Assembly (NCBI GenBank): GCA_031279295.1
Contig: JAITIT010000035.1
Coordinates: forward strand, 1 to 29,552
Direction of reading: 5' to 3'
DNA from: Holosporales bacterium
GTDB taxonomy: Bacteria; Pseudomonadota; Alphaproteobacteria; RUG11792
DNA length: 29,552 nucleotides
The stretch's first letter is position 1; each line of letters starts with the position of its first letter. The notes under the pieces were generated by a model that searched no databases, was not told the origin of the DNA, and saw nothing but the letters and a program-made list of their open reading frames with translations. This document shows positions 1-7,033 of the stretch, piece after piece. Made by a program: the position numbers and the translations under genes.

Positions 1-89
1 CTTGGTCATACTGTATATCATCTCATAGAAACATCTGGGGTTTGATGATGGGTACATGATGGTTTGTGATGCATGGTGATTTGGCAGCA

Positions 90-124
90 GTGAGTCGACG
101 GTTTGAGTTTAGCCGAGGACTCAC
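90..124 (-). terminator. Hairpin downstream of the glycosyltransferase gene
   Basis: A 7-bp outer stem (GTGAGTC at 90-96, GACTCAC at 118-124) encloses a symmetric GA/AG internal loop and an inner 5-bp stem (CGGTT at 99-103, AGCCG at 111-115, one G-U pair). It starts 17 bases past the stop codon of the leftward glycosyltransferase gene. No T-tract follows on the minus strand, so it may be a processing or decay-blocking hairpin and not an intrinsic terminator. The first 89 bases of the window hold nothing I recognise. Confidence 0.4.
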
Positions 125-141
125 CAGATTTCAGTTTCCAA

Positions 142-1002
142 TTACTGCATGTATGCGTACACACATGTCGCAGCTTGAGAAAAGATCTGATAGACCGTAG
201 ACAGGATTCTGTACCGTACTGCTACCGGTTCTTGACGGTCCATCTGCTTTCGGACCGACGTACTCTGTGTCTGATGTACAACTTTTGGAGAGACTCCAGC
301 GAACTTCAGGCCGAATTCCCATGATCTAACGAAGTAGTGATCGATCGGCATCATTATAGGAAGTGATTTTCTGAGAAGCCTACTTGCAGCTCTTCTATTG
401 ATGAGGTAACACCCAGTGTTTCCAACTCTCGTACGAAACCTAACGAGAGAACTGTCTTCGTGGAGATCAAGGGTCTTCATCGGATGTCCATAGTGGAGAT
501 AGTCAAACGTAACTATGTCCCATCTGTCTTTGTGCTTGATGAGCGCATCCACGATCCTCTTCAGATCTCCCGGCACAAAGTCAGCATCGTCTTCAAAGAC
601 AACTGCATACGAACAGTTGGATTCTAGGAATGACTCCCAGACCTTTATGTGACTGAGGTAGCACCCTACCGTTCCATCTCCGATTCTTCCATGCATGAAT
701 CTCAAGTACCTACGTCTGCTCACCAGCCGGTCCTTTTCTTCGAGACTGAGATCCTTCCCGTAAACTCCAGGGATCCTCGTATAGTTTATGCAGAGGGTCT
801 GGAGCTTTGGGGTGATCTCGGCAAGTCTATCCTTTGACTTATCGAGGTTAATGAGGTACGCGTGCACAGATCCGTCCCCTGCTTCAAGATACTTCCTTTC
901 GCAAAATTGTTTAGAATCCTGCAGAACGAAGATATTAGTCCAGGAGATAAATGCTACGACTGCGGTCGTTATCAACGATTTGACCATGTTCCTGATTCTC
1001 AT
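142..1002 (-). CDS. GT25-family glycosyltransferase (LPS/envelope glycan type), membrane-anchored
   Basis: This is a probable glycosyltransferase of family 25, a family that transfers sugars, often galactose, in lipo-oligosaccharide or surface-glycan synthesis. Seen in the protein: an N-terminal hydrophobic segment (about residues 8-26, signal-anchor type), the INLD strand with the following Lys/Arg (about 51-59), the GTVGCYLSH motif (about 110-118) and an acidic EDD motif (about 137-139) of the kind that binds the metal and nucleotide sugar. A GNTGCYLI strand follows in the C-terminal half. At 286 residues it is in the usual range. The ATG at 1002 shares one base with the gatA stop (TGATG); a GTG at 1005 is the alternative. 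It is the last gene of a pyk-gatA-GT25 run and is probably co-transcribed. Donor and acceptor cannot be inferred, and other Rickettsiales related to this group often lack LPS. Confidence 0.82.
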   Translation of the reverse strand: MRIRNMVKSLITTAVVAFISWTNIFVLQDSKQFCERKYLEAGDGSVHAYLINLDKSKDRLAEITPKLQTLCINYTRIPGVYGKDLSLEEKDRLVSRRRYLRFMHGRIGDGTVGCYLSHIKVWESFLESNCSYAVVFEDDADFVPGDLKRIVDALIKHKDRWDIVTFDYLHYGHPMKTLDLHEDSSLVRFRTRVGNTGCYLINRRAASRLLRKSLPIMMPIDHYFVRSWEFGLKFAGVSPKVVHQTQSTSVRKQMDRQEPVAVRYRILSTVYQIFSQAATCVYAYMQ

Positions 1003-2483
1003 CACGAGACATTGATAGTCTTTCTGAGTTCTGAGAACGCCGCCGCTTTCTCAATAGCCCCTGCAGCGCTAAACAGCATACCTTCACTGAAGTGCGGTCC
1101 TATGAGCTGTATGCCTATTGGAAGGCCATCATCTGACAGACAGGCAGGCACTGAGATCGCGGGGACACCAGCGATGTTTGCAGAGACCGTGCAGATGTCT
1201 GATAGGTACATCTCGATCGGGGACATGCTATTGGACTCCTCGATTCCAAACGCTGTAGTCGGAGTCGTTGGGGTCAGCAGTAGATCAACATTTGAGAAGG
1301 CGTTATCATGCAGATCGTCCGTAATCATCTTCCTGATCTTCTGAGCTTTGGCATAGTATGCATCGTAGAACCCAGCAGACAGGACGTAAGTTCCCGTCAT
1401 GATCCGCCTCTGTACCTCCTCTCCAAATCCCTCGGATCTGGAGTTTACGTAGAGATCCTCAATATTGTCGGCAGCTTCAGATCTACATGAGTATCTCACC
1501 CCATCATACCTCGCCAGGTTGGATGATGCCTCTGCGGGAGCGATGATGTAATACGTCGGTAAGGCGTATGAAAGAGTTTTTATGGACACCTCAACAACTT
1601 CGCAACCAGCGTCCTTTAGCCACTCCTTTGCTTTCTCGATGGCCGCCAGGAACTCCGGAGTTAACCCATCGATGTATTCCTTAACGACCCCAATCCTCAT
1701 GCCACGTATTGATTTACCGACGTAGTCAGGATAGTTCGGGATTTCAACATTAGCTGACGTTGAGTCATTACAATCGTACCCAGCCATTGCCTTTAGCATT
1801 ATCGCTGCATCCTCAGCTGTCTTGGTCATCGGTCCAGCCTGATCCAGTGATGATGCAAACGCGACCATTCCATACCTTGAGCACAATCCATACGTTGGCT
1901 TAATTCCTACGATCCCGGAGAATGCCGCTGGCTGCCTCACTGATCCTCCTGTATCAGATCCGATGGCAGCAACGCATAAGTTTGAAGCTACTGCAGTTGC
2001 TGATCCTCCGGAAGACCCGCCAGGGACAAGTCGCATGCTACTACCTAACCTCCTCCTATATCTCAAAAAGCATGGTCCAAAATAACTTGTGATGTTCGCA
2101 GATCCCATGGCGAATTCGTCCATATTGGTCTTGCCGATAAATGTCGCACCGTTACGTAGGAGATTGCTTGTGACAGTCGATTCATAGCATGGCACAAACT
2201 CTGATAGAATTTTTGAGCACGCTGTCGTTCTAAGCCCTTTCGTACAAAATAAATCCTTTACTGCAATGGGTACCCCAAGGCAAGGAAGATCTTCCCCATG
2301 GGCAATTCGAGAGTCGGCGTCTCGCGCTGCTCTAATTGCCATCTCATGGTCAATCGTTACGAACGCATTCAGGTCTTGGTGCTTGTTAATCATCCGCATG
2401 TAATGTTCCATCAGCTCAACTGCAGAGAATTCACCGGCCTTCAGTCCTTTCCTGGCATCCGTGATTGTTAAAAAACTATCCAT
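1002..2483 (-). CDS. gatA: Aspartyl/glutamyl-tRNA amidotransferase subunit A
   Basis: GatA is the amidase of the GatCAB complex. It releases ammonia from glutamine so that Glu-tRNA(Gln) or Asp-tRNA(Asn) can be amidated in bacteria lacking GlnRS or AsnRS. The Ser-cisSer-Lys triad is visible: Lys in VAVKDLF (about residue 76), the cis-Ser in PGGSSGGS (about 157) and the nucleophilic Ser in GSDTGGSVRQPA (about 181). Full length (493 residues). Between FGP and VPGG there is a spacer a few residues longer than in common homologues, with several Arg. I chose the ATG at 2483, with GGGA about nine bases upstream; a TTG at 2498 would add five residues. The pyk stop lies 39 bases upstream and the next gene overlaps the stop, so an operon is likely. 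gatB and gatC are not in this window. Confidence 0.96.
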   Translation of the reverse strand: MDSFLTITDARKGLKAGEFSAVELMEHYMRMINKHQDLNAFVTIDHEMAIRAARDADSRIAHGEDLPCLGVPIAVKDLFCTKGLRTTACSKILSEFVPCYESTVTSNLLRNGATFIGKTNMDEFAMGSANITSYFGPCFLRYRRRLGSSMRLVPGGSSGGSATAVASNLCVAAIGSDTGGSVRQPAAFSGIVGIKPTYGLCSRYGMVAFASSLDQAGPMTKTAEDAAIMLKAMAGYDCNDSTSANVEIPNYPDYVGKSIRGMRIGVVKEYIDGLTPEFLAAIEKAKEWLKDAGCEVVEVSIKTLSYALPTYYIIAPAEASSNLARYDGVRYSCRSEAADNIEDLYVNSRSEGFGEEVQRRIMTGTYVLSAGFYDAYYAKAQKIRKMITDDLHDNAFSNVDLLLTPTTPTTAFGIEESNSMSPIEMYLSDICTVSANIAGVPAISVPACLSDDGLPIGIQLIGPHFSEGMLFSAAGAIEKAAAFSELRKTINVS

Positions 2484-2522
2484 CAATTTGTGTCCCAAAA
2501 ATGTATCTGACGTGCAGTAAGG

Positions 2523-3989
2523 TTATGAGCCATTATCGCGGTCCGCAAGGGCCTTGTCTACCTCATATATGTGAATGAAGTTCATATGGCCGCGCTCTCT
2601 AAATGGCAGCCCTGCTACTATGATAACCTTTTCACCATCCTTAATGTCAAGGTTTTGTGTGAGAGTCTTTTGAACAATCTGAAGCATCTGTGAGAACCAA
2701 AATATCTCATCAATTACGATAGAGGTTATTCCCCAGCTCATGCACAGTTTCCTTGCGGTACGCTGACTCGTCGTGAGTGCAATGATATTCGTGTTTGGCC
2801 TGGCAGCGGCAATGACATTTGCACTCCTGCCGGACTCTGTAAATACCACGATAGCCCTGATACTGTTCATCTCCGTAATCATCGATACTGCGTTTGCAAC
2901 AGGATCAATTCCCGACGTATCTCTGGTTGAGCGGAAACCTGCCTGATCGCACTCGGTTTGAGTGACAACCTTGGCCATGGTTCTCACGGCCTCAGCTGGG
3001 TACTTACCACTCGCGGTCTCAGCAGACAGCATAACGGCGTCAGCTCCCTCCAGCACTGCATGTGCAACGTCAGAGACCTCAGCCCTAGTAGGCCTATGGC
3101 ATGAGACCATCGACTCCAACATCTGGGTTGCTACAATACAGGGTTTGTTATGTGTACGTGCCGTATCCACCAGCATTTTTTGCACACGTGGGATTGATTC
3201 GAACGGCATCTCAACTCCGAGGTCTCCCCTCGCGACTATGATTGCATCTGCCGCCTTAACGATGGAGTCAATGTTACTGACTGCTGATGGCTTCTCGATC
3301 TTAGCGAGTATGCCGATGTTAGGCCCCACAATATTCCTTGCAAGAACTATATCATCAGCCGTCTGAACGAATGATACCGCAAGCCAATCCGCATCTATCT
3401 CATTCAGGATGCCTGCGTCGATCTGATCCTTGTCCGTAATCGCACTGATTGGTAGTATTACCCCAGGAACGCTTACACCTTTCCTGTTCGACAGAGATCC
3501 ACCATCCATCACGATGGTCTCGACGGAGTTACCATCGTTATCCACCACCTTCAACTTTAGCTTCCCGTCATCCAACAAGATCTCAGAGCCCTGTTCCAAC
3601 GAACCAATGATCTCTGGGTGCGGTAGATAAACCCTGGTGACATTTCCTGGACTTGCATCAAGGTCAAGTCTGAATTTCGCCCCGGGCAGCAGAGTTACGC
3701 TTTTATCAGCAAACGTCCCTATTCTTATTTTTGGACCCTGGAGGTCTACTACAATGGATACATTAGCGCCGAGCCCTTTCTGTATCTCCCTGACTGTATG
3801 AGCGTTCTTCTCGTGAACATCGTGTGTCCCATGTGACATGTTTAGCCGGAACATATCTACACCTGACTCAATGAGTTCTCGGATTATATCCCCGCTACTG
3901 CTCGCTGGGCCCAGCGTAGCAACAATCTTTGTCTTTCGATTTATGTGTATCACCAGTGTTGTGACTACCGTTTCTGAGCGTCCAGACAT
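2523..3989 (-). CDS. pyk: Pyruvate kinase
   Basis: Pyruvate kinase converts phosphoenolpyruvate and ADP to pyruvate and ATP, the last step of glycolysis, in the cytoplasm. Recognisable in order: KTKIVATLGPAS at the N terminus, RLNMSHG (usually RLNFSHG), DLQGPKIRIG, the beta-barrel B domain, VSFVQ, AKIEKP, and the signature around ARGDLGVEMP with IVATQMLESM and RPTRAEVSDVAHAV. The C-terminal allosteric domain is complete. The ATG at 3989 gives 488 residues, about family length; a GTG at 4001 is possible. It is first in a leftward run with gatA and GT25. All core catalytic motifs look intact, so it is probably functional. Many Rickettsiales rely on pyruvate phosphate dikinase instead, which makes the gene informative about this organism's carbon metabolism. 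Confidence 0.96.
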   Translation of the reverse strand: MSGRSETVVTTLVIHINRKTKIVATLGPASSSGDIIRELIESGVDMFRLNMSHGTHDVHEKNAHTVREIQKGLGANVSIVVDLQGPKIRIGTFADKSVTLLPGAKFRLDLDASPGNVTRVYLPHPEIIGSLEQGSEILLDDGKLKLKVVDNDGNSVETIVMDGGSLSNRKGVSVPGVILPISAITDKDQIDAGILNEIDADWLAVSFVQTADDIVLARNIVGPNIGILAKIEKPSAVSNIDSIVKAADAIIVARGDLGVEMPFESIPRVQKMLVDTARTHNKPCIVATQMLESMVSCHRPTRAEVSDVAHAVLEGADAVMLSAETASGKYPAEAVRTMAKVVTQTECDQAGFRSTRDTSGIDPVANAVSMITEMNSIRAIVVFTESGRSANVIAAARPNTNIIALTTSQRTARKLCMSWGITSIVIDEIFWFSQMLQIVQKTLTQNLDIKDGEKVIIVAGLPFRERGHMNFIHIYEVDKALADRDNGS

Positions 3990-4133
3990 TCTATCAACCA
4001 CTTCTATCTATTTCAACTCAGCTAAGCCAGATCTCTTTACCAAACAATTATCTCAATCTTAGAACATGCCGTAACGATACAGATGCGAGCAACCGCATCG
4101 TAAAACAACAGATCTATAATGATAGCTCTGACC

Positions 4134-4162
4134 GGCATACTATCAGCTTTATCTTGTGACAA
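4134..4162 (-). promoter_or_regulatory. Candidate pyk promoter
   Basis: On the minus strand TTGTCA (4162-4157) is followed, 17 bases later, by TATGCC (4139-4134). The -35 matches five of six consensus bases and the -10 only three. It would give pyk a leader of roughly 130 bases containing a perfect GATGCG/CGCATC hairpin (4082-4099). The match is modest. Confidence 0.3.
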
Positions 4163-4228
4163 CAAACTTTAGGACAGCCATAATTTTTGTTAGACGTTTC
4201 TGACTCCGGGGATATACATGCGGTATTC

Positions 4229-4260
4229 TTAACCAAAAATTAACAATATTAAATTATAAT
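4229..4260 (+). promoter_or_regulatory. CtrA-type box TTAA-N7-TTAAC with a perfect TATAAT -10
   Basis: TTAA at 4229-4232 and TTAAC at 4240-4244 are separated by exactly seven bases, the full CtrA recognition pattern known from Caulobacter and other alphaproteobacteria. A perfect TATAAT lies at 4255-4260, so a 17-base spacer places the -35 inside the box, the arrangement of CtrA-activated promoters. No separate TTGACA-like -35 is present, consistent with dependence on an activator. The rest of the roughly 300-base divergent intergenic stretch (4002-4304) shows only the weak pyk promoter and small hairpins. CtrA itself is not in the window. Confidence 0.6.
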
Positions 4261-4304
4261 AACACTAGCACAGTCTCCAAGAGCGAGTTCAGGGGGATAC
4301 ATCA

Positions 4305-5207
4305 GTGAAGCGAATAGAACCATGCTTATTACTCACCATCATTATCTGCGTTCAGACCGTTAATGCGAGCGACCAGCATGCCGTACCAATCAGCTCAATT
4401 GATGATATATCGACCACAGCCGAGACACAGGATGAGGCGGAACAACCCGCTGTCCCACTCTTACACCCCAACACCAGCACGACACCACCACAAGTGCCGG
4501 ACCTATCAACACCCGTAAACCCACCCGGAGTTGAACCGAATCTGACCGACGGTAGCATGAACAGGCGTACGGCCGGACACACGCGTCAAGAAAAAACATG
4601 CGGAGCTGCTCTGCAGCTAGCACTCAACAAGCGCATACCAATCCTAGATCTCAGCGGAACTGCGGATCTCAATGTCAATGGAATCACAACCGTAAAGGAG
4701 TTTGTCGAGGCGAGACGCGCGTCAAATTCATACGGAACGGGATCCAATAATATCGGCGTCAACCTGGCCGCGACTGGGGCGACCAGCGACACTATTACCA
4801 GAATCCTGGGAGAGCTCACCGAATATAAGGTGGTGCTCAATCTCTCCTGGAACCCACTGGTTAATGACGACGCACTTAACGCGATCATGCAACATGCCAC
4901 CAACGTGGTAGCGCTGAACGTTGCGGGAACACAAGTAACAGACGCTGGAGCATCGATGCTCGCCAGAAACATCCCCGGGAATATGCCAAACCTGAGATCA
5001 GTAAATTTTAGCAGAACCAACGTCACACAGGCTGGAATTAGCGAACTTGGAGCAGCAGTAAACAATGCGCAAACTACTGTGCAGAATGTTACACAGCCCT
5101 CTGAGGATGGAACGACAGACATACCACCCATTGCTCTACCCTCTACTGCTCCAACCTCTATAGGTAGCAGTCACAATACCCGGAGACATCCAATTACAAA
5201 GAGTTAG
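4305..5207 (+). CDS. Secreted leucine-rich-repeat protein, candidate surface protein or effector
   Basis: The function is unknown. A GTG start is supported by AGGGGG (4291-4296) eight bases upstream. The protein (300 residues) opens with a clear signal peptide (Lys-Arg, hydrophobic core, VNA cleavage near residue 21). A Pro/Thr-rich, acidic linker follows to about residue 90, then a repeat region. From about residue 180 there are at least three repeats of ribonuclease-inhibitor type LRR pattern (LNLSWNPLVNDDAL, LNVAGTQVTDAGASML, VNFSRTNVTQAGISEL), each with the expected Leu-x-Leu strand followed by an Asn or Thr turn and a helix. The C-terminal tail is again Pro/Thr/Ser-rich. LRRs of this type bind proteins, so an exported host-interacting protein is plausible. 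It stands alone behind a CtrA-type promoter, with no partner gene identifiable. Confidence 0.75.
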   Translation: MKRIEPCLLLTIIICVQTVNASDQHAVPISSIDDISTTAETQDEAEQPAVPLLHPNTSTTPPQVPDLSTPVNPPGVEPNLTDGSMNRRTAGHTRQEKTCGAALQLALNKRIPILDLSGTADLNVNGITTVKEFVEARRASNSYGTGSNNIGVNLAATGATSDTITRILGELTEYKVVLNLSWNPLVNDDALNAIMQHATNVVALNVAGTQVTDAGASMLARNIPGNMPNLRSVNFSRTNVTQAGISELGAAVNNAQTTVQNVTQPSEDGTTDIPPIALPSTAPTSIGSSHNTRRHPITKS

Positions 5208-5351
5208 TACAGTGTTGCGGTAAGCACCTTAAACATCGTTGTTACATTACTTGGAAATCTCCATGTCTTTCAAGTCGTCAATTCCGGAATTAGGAAAACT
5301 TGCTTCCGAGTCTTGGCCCATGGTATACTCTCATAAGTCGAGGGGGAAGGT

Positions 5352-6320
5352 GTGCGTGGCCGTATGTCGTTGGGCGACAAGCAGAGTAAAAAATCTAAGC
5401 AAGAGCAGCATGATGGCATGATATCTTCTATGGGGGAAAGCGGGCTCAACGCGGGAGTGGACAGGAAGCTCCTTATCAACTGTGTGCTGAGTGTGGCTGT
5501 CGCGATGGTCGCAACATTCGCTACGATGAAGATCGGGATGAGTTATCATGATGATAAGATACAGGAACTTCTCGAACAATGCTCTGCCCTAGAAAGCAAG
5601 ATAAAGAGTACATCAGAGTCAGTTATAGCAATGTCCGTAGCACTCACAAACATCCAAACAGAGATGAAGGCAGACAAAGAAACCGCAGCTCGTGTGTATA
5701 GCAGTGTGTCATCGCTGCAAGGCGAGATTGAGTCAATTAAAAAGGAGTTACACATCGAGCAAACACACCATCAGGAAGATGCTGTGGTAGAAAAGCATGA
5801 GCATGTTCTGTCACCAAAAGAACGGGAGGTTGAGGAATCACTAGGGCGTATGGTCGATAGCGGTATCCCATTTGCGGACTACGTAGAATCCAAAAAGAAG
5901 GAAGTCGACCTTGCAGGTTGTAGTTCATACAAGAATTTGATGAGGTTCTCAAAGGAGCATGTGAAGTCCGTTACGGATTTGATGAAGGAGTGTACAGCGG
6001 TTGGGGAAGCCGTGTTTTCCATGAATATAAACGAGTCGTTCTGGGAAAAACACAAGAGAATCATCAAGGAGAAGATCGTCGGAGCTATCAAGTTTGGACA
6101 GGAGAGTGCTGATGATGATAAAACTCTCTTCAAAAACGCATGCCAAAAATTGGCGGATGGAGATATAGCTGGAGCACTGGCACTGTTCCAACAGATTAAA
6201 ACAGAGAACGAAGAGCTCAACTCTCTTATTGCAGAGACGAAAAAGAGGGCAGAGCTTAATGATGTCTTTGCAACATTCAAGGAAGAGCTTCATAAGAAGC
6301 ATGAGAGCAATGAGGAATAG
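5352..6320 (+). CDS. Coiled-coil inner-membrane protein of unknown function
   Basis: I do not recognise a named family with confidence. The protein (322 residues) has a short basic cytoplasmic N terminus, one transmembrane segment (about residues 40-62), then a long Lys/Glu-rich region with heptad-like spacing (about 70-135), a linker, and an alpha-helical C-terminal half ending in charged residues. This layout resembles the alphaproteobacterial mitofilin-like or tetratricopeptide-like periplasmic proteins. The GTG at 5352 has AGGGGG (5341-5346) five bases upstream; an ATG at 5364 is the alternative, and it has a poorer ribosome-site distance. The gene follows the LRR gene by about 145 bases, in which I see no strong promoter. 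A hairpin lies three bases after the stop. Confidence 0.72.
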   Translation: MRGRMSLGDKQSKKSKQEQHDGMISSMGESGLNAGVDRKLLINCVLSVAVAMVATFATMKIGMSYHDDKIQELLEQCSALESKIKSTSESVIAMSVALTNIQTEMKADKETAARVYSSVSSLQGEIESIKKELHIEQTHHQEDAVVEKHEHVLSPKEREVEESLGRMVDSGIPFADYVESKKKEVDLAGCSSYKNLMRFSKEHVKSVTDLMKECTAVGEAVFSMNINESFWEKHKRIIKEKIVGAIKFGQESADDDKTLFKNACQKLADGDIAGALALFQQIKTENEELNSLIAETKKRAELNDVFATFKEELHKKHESNEE

Positions 6321-6322
6321 TA

Positions 6323-6350
6323 CACAGCTCGCACATAAAGTGGAGCTGTG
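6323..6350 (+). terminator. Hairpin after the coiled-coil membrane protein gene
   Basis: CACAGCTC (6323-6330) pairs perfectly with GAGCTGTG (6343-6350). A further CAC/GTG helix stacks inside across a single bulged G. It starts three bases after the stop codon, the position of a terminator, but it is followed by GAGGGCTTG and not by a T-tract. The remaining intergenic DNA to 6550 shows only a weak promoter-like pair (TTGCAG near 6462 and TAAAAT near 6483, spacing 15). Confidence 0.45.
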
Positions 6351-6550
6351 GAGGGCTTGTGTAACTTGATGCGCTTAGGCCATCATGTAACTGACATATC
6401 GACCGTGGCATTTTTGCAACTTATCACAGAGTCACTGAAAAATCATCTCAATATACACTAATTGCAGTTCCTCCAAATACGCTAAAATAACAGATAGAGG
6501 GTCGTGCGGACACGTGTGACCGGAGGGTGTAATTTTTTGGGAGTTAAGAA

Positions 6551-6886
6551 ATGAAGAAAGTGTTTTTGTTGGCAACAGTGATAATTGCCGGGCAGTCGCT
6601 AATTAGCGTCGTACAGGCAGAGGAGCCACCGGTACCCACCGATGTGAATACGCCACCGGCAGACAATGCAGCGGCGAATAATGAGGATCCTGATGCGAGT
6701 GGGACCCCAGCTAATGATGCGAGTAGTGATAAAACTGAAAGTATAGGCGCATCCAAGAAGAGGAAGAAAAATAAGGGGACAAAGGGGACAAAGGACAATC
6801 CGGAGAGCCAAGCAATAGTGAGCGAGTTGAATGCCGCTAATTCGCCACCAGTAGCACCAGAGGCAGCAAGGACGGACGGAGATTAA
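6551..6886 (+). CDS. Small secreted low-complexity protein with a Lys/Arg-rich patch
   Basis: The function is unknown. GGGAG (6539-6543) lies seven bases before the ATG. The 111-residue product has a textbook signal peptide (MKK, hydrophobic core, QA cleavage near residue 23). After that come a Pro/Ala/Asp/Asn-rich disordered stretch, a strongly basic block (KKRKKNKGTKGTK, about residues 73-85) and another Pro/Ala-rich tail. There is no cysteine in the mature part and no folded domain visible. A basic block of this kind can act as a nuclear localisation signal or a nucleic-acid or anionic-polymer binding site. In a host-associated bacterium it makes a secreted effector or adhesin-like factor possible, but nothing in the sequence proves it. 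Confidence 0.72.
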   Translation: MKKVFLLATVIIAGQSLISVVQAEEPPVPTDVNTPPADNAAANNEDPDASGTPANDASSDKTESIGASKKRKKNKGTKGTKDNPESQAIVSELNAANSPPVAPEAARTDGD

Positions 6887-6903
6887 ATAGTAACATGCTG
6901 ATC

Positions 6904-6937
6904 GGGAGTCGCTGAGTTCATCTGGCAAACGACTCCC
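6904..6937 (+). promoter_or_regulatory. Hairpin between the small secreted protein and the MFS leader ORF
   Basis: GGGAGTCG (6904-6911) and CGACTCCC (6930-6937) form an 8-bp perfect stem with an 18-base loop, 17 bases after the preceding stop codon. There is no T-tract. It may be a weak terminator of the small secreted gene, or part of the leader of the downstream transporter, since the ribosome site of the leader ORF (GGGAGG, 6939-6944) begins immediately after it. Confidence 0.4.
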
Positions 6938-6947
6938 TGGGAGGACG

Positions 6948-7010
6948 ATGTACAAAATGGATACGTGGGTGAGTAACCCGGATCTTGATTTTGTGGAAGC
7001 AATGAGTTAG
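6948..7010 (+). CDS. Short upstream ORF (20 aa), possible leader peptide of the MFS gene
   Basis: ATG at 6948 is preceded by GGGAGG (6939-6944), a strong Shine-Dalgarno at slightly short spacing. It reads 20 codons to a TAG at 7008-7010. The next ATG, that of the MFS gene, begins one base after the TAG, in a different frame. This is the geometry of translational coupling or of a regulatory leader peptide. The peptide has two Asp-containing segments and one Trp but no run of a single amino acid, so classical amino-acid attenuation is not suggested. Too short for its coding status to be certain. Confidence 0.4.
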   Translation: MYKMDTWVSNPDLDFVEAMS

Positions 7011-7033
7011 CATGCTCTCCTCAGGAGAGCATG
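7011..7033 (+). promoter_or_regulatory. Perfect 10-bp hairpin at the MFS start codon
   Basis: CATGCTCTCC (7011-7020), loop TCA, then GGAGAGCATG (7024-7033) make a perfect stem. It includes the ATG at 7012 and begins directly after the leader-ORF stop. It would hide the transporter start unless ribosomes terminating on the leader ORF open it. If translation instead begins at ATG 7045, the hairpin lies in the 5' leader. Confidence 0.5.

Noticed and set aside
4586..5131. A 181-codon open frame opposite the LRR gene
   Set aside because: The + strand protein has a signal peptide, a strong ribosome site and regular repeats; the antisense frame has none of these.
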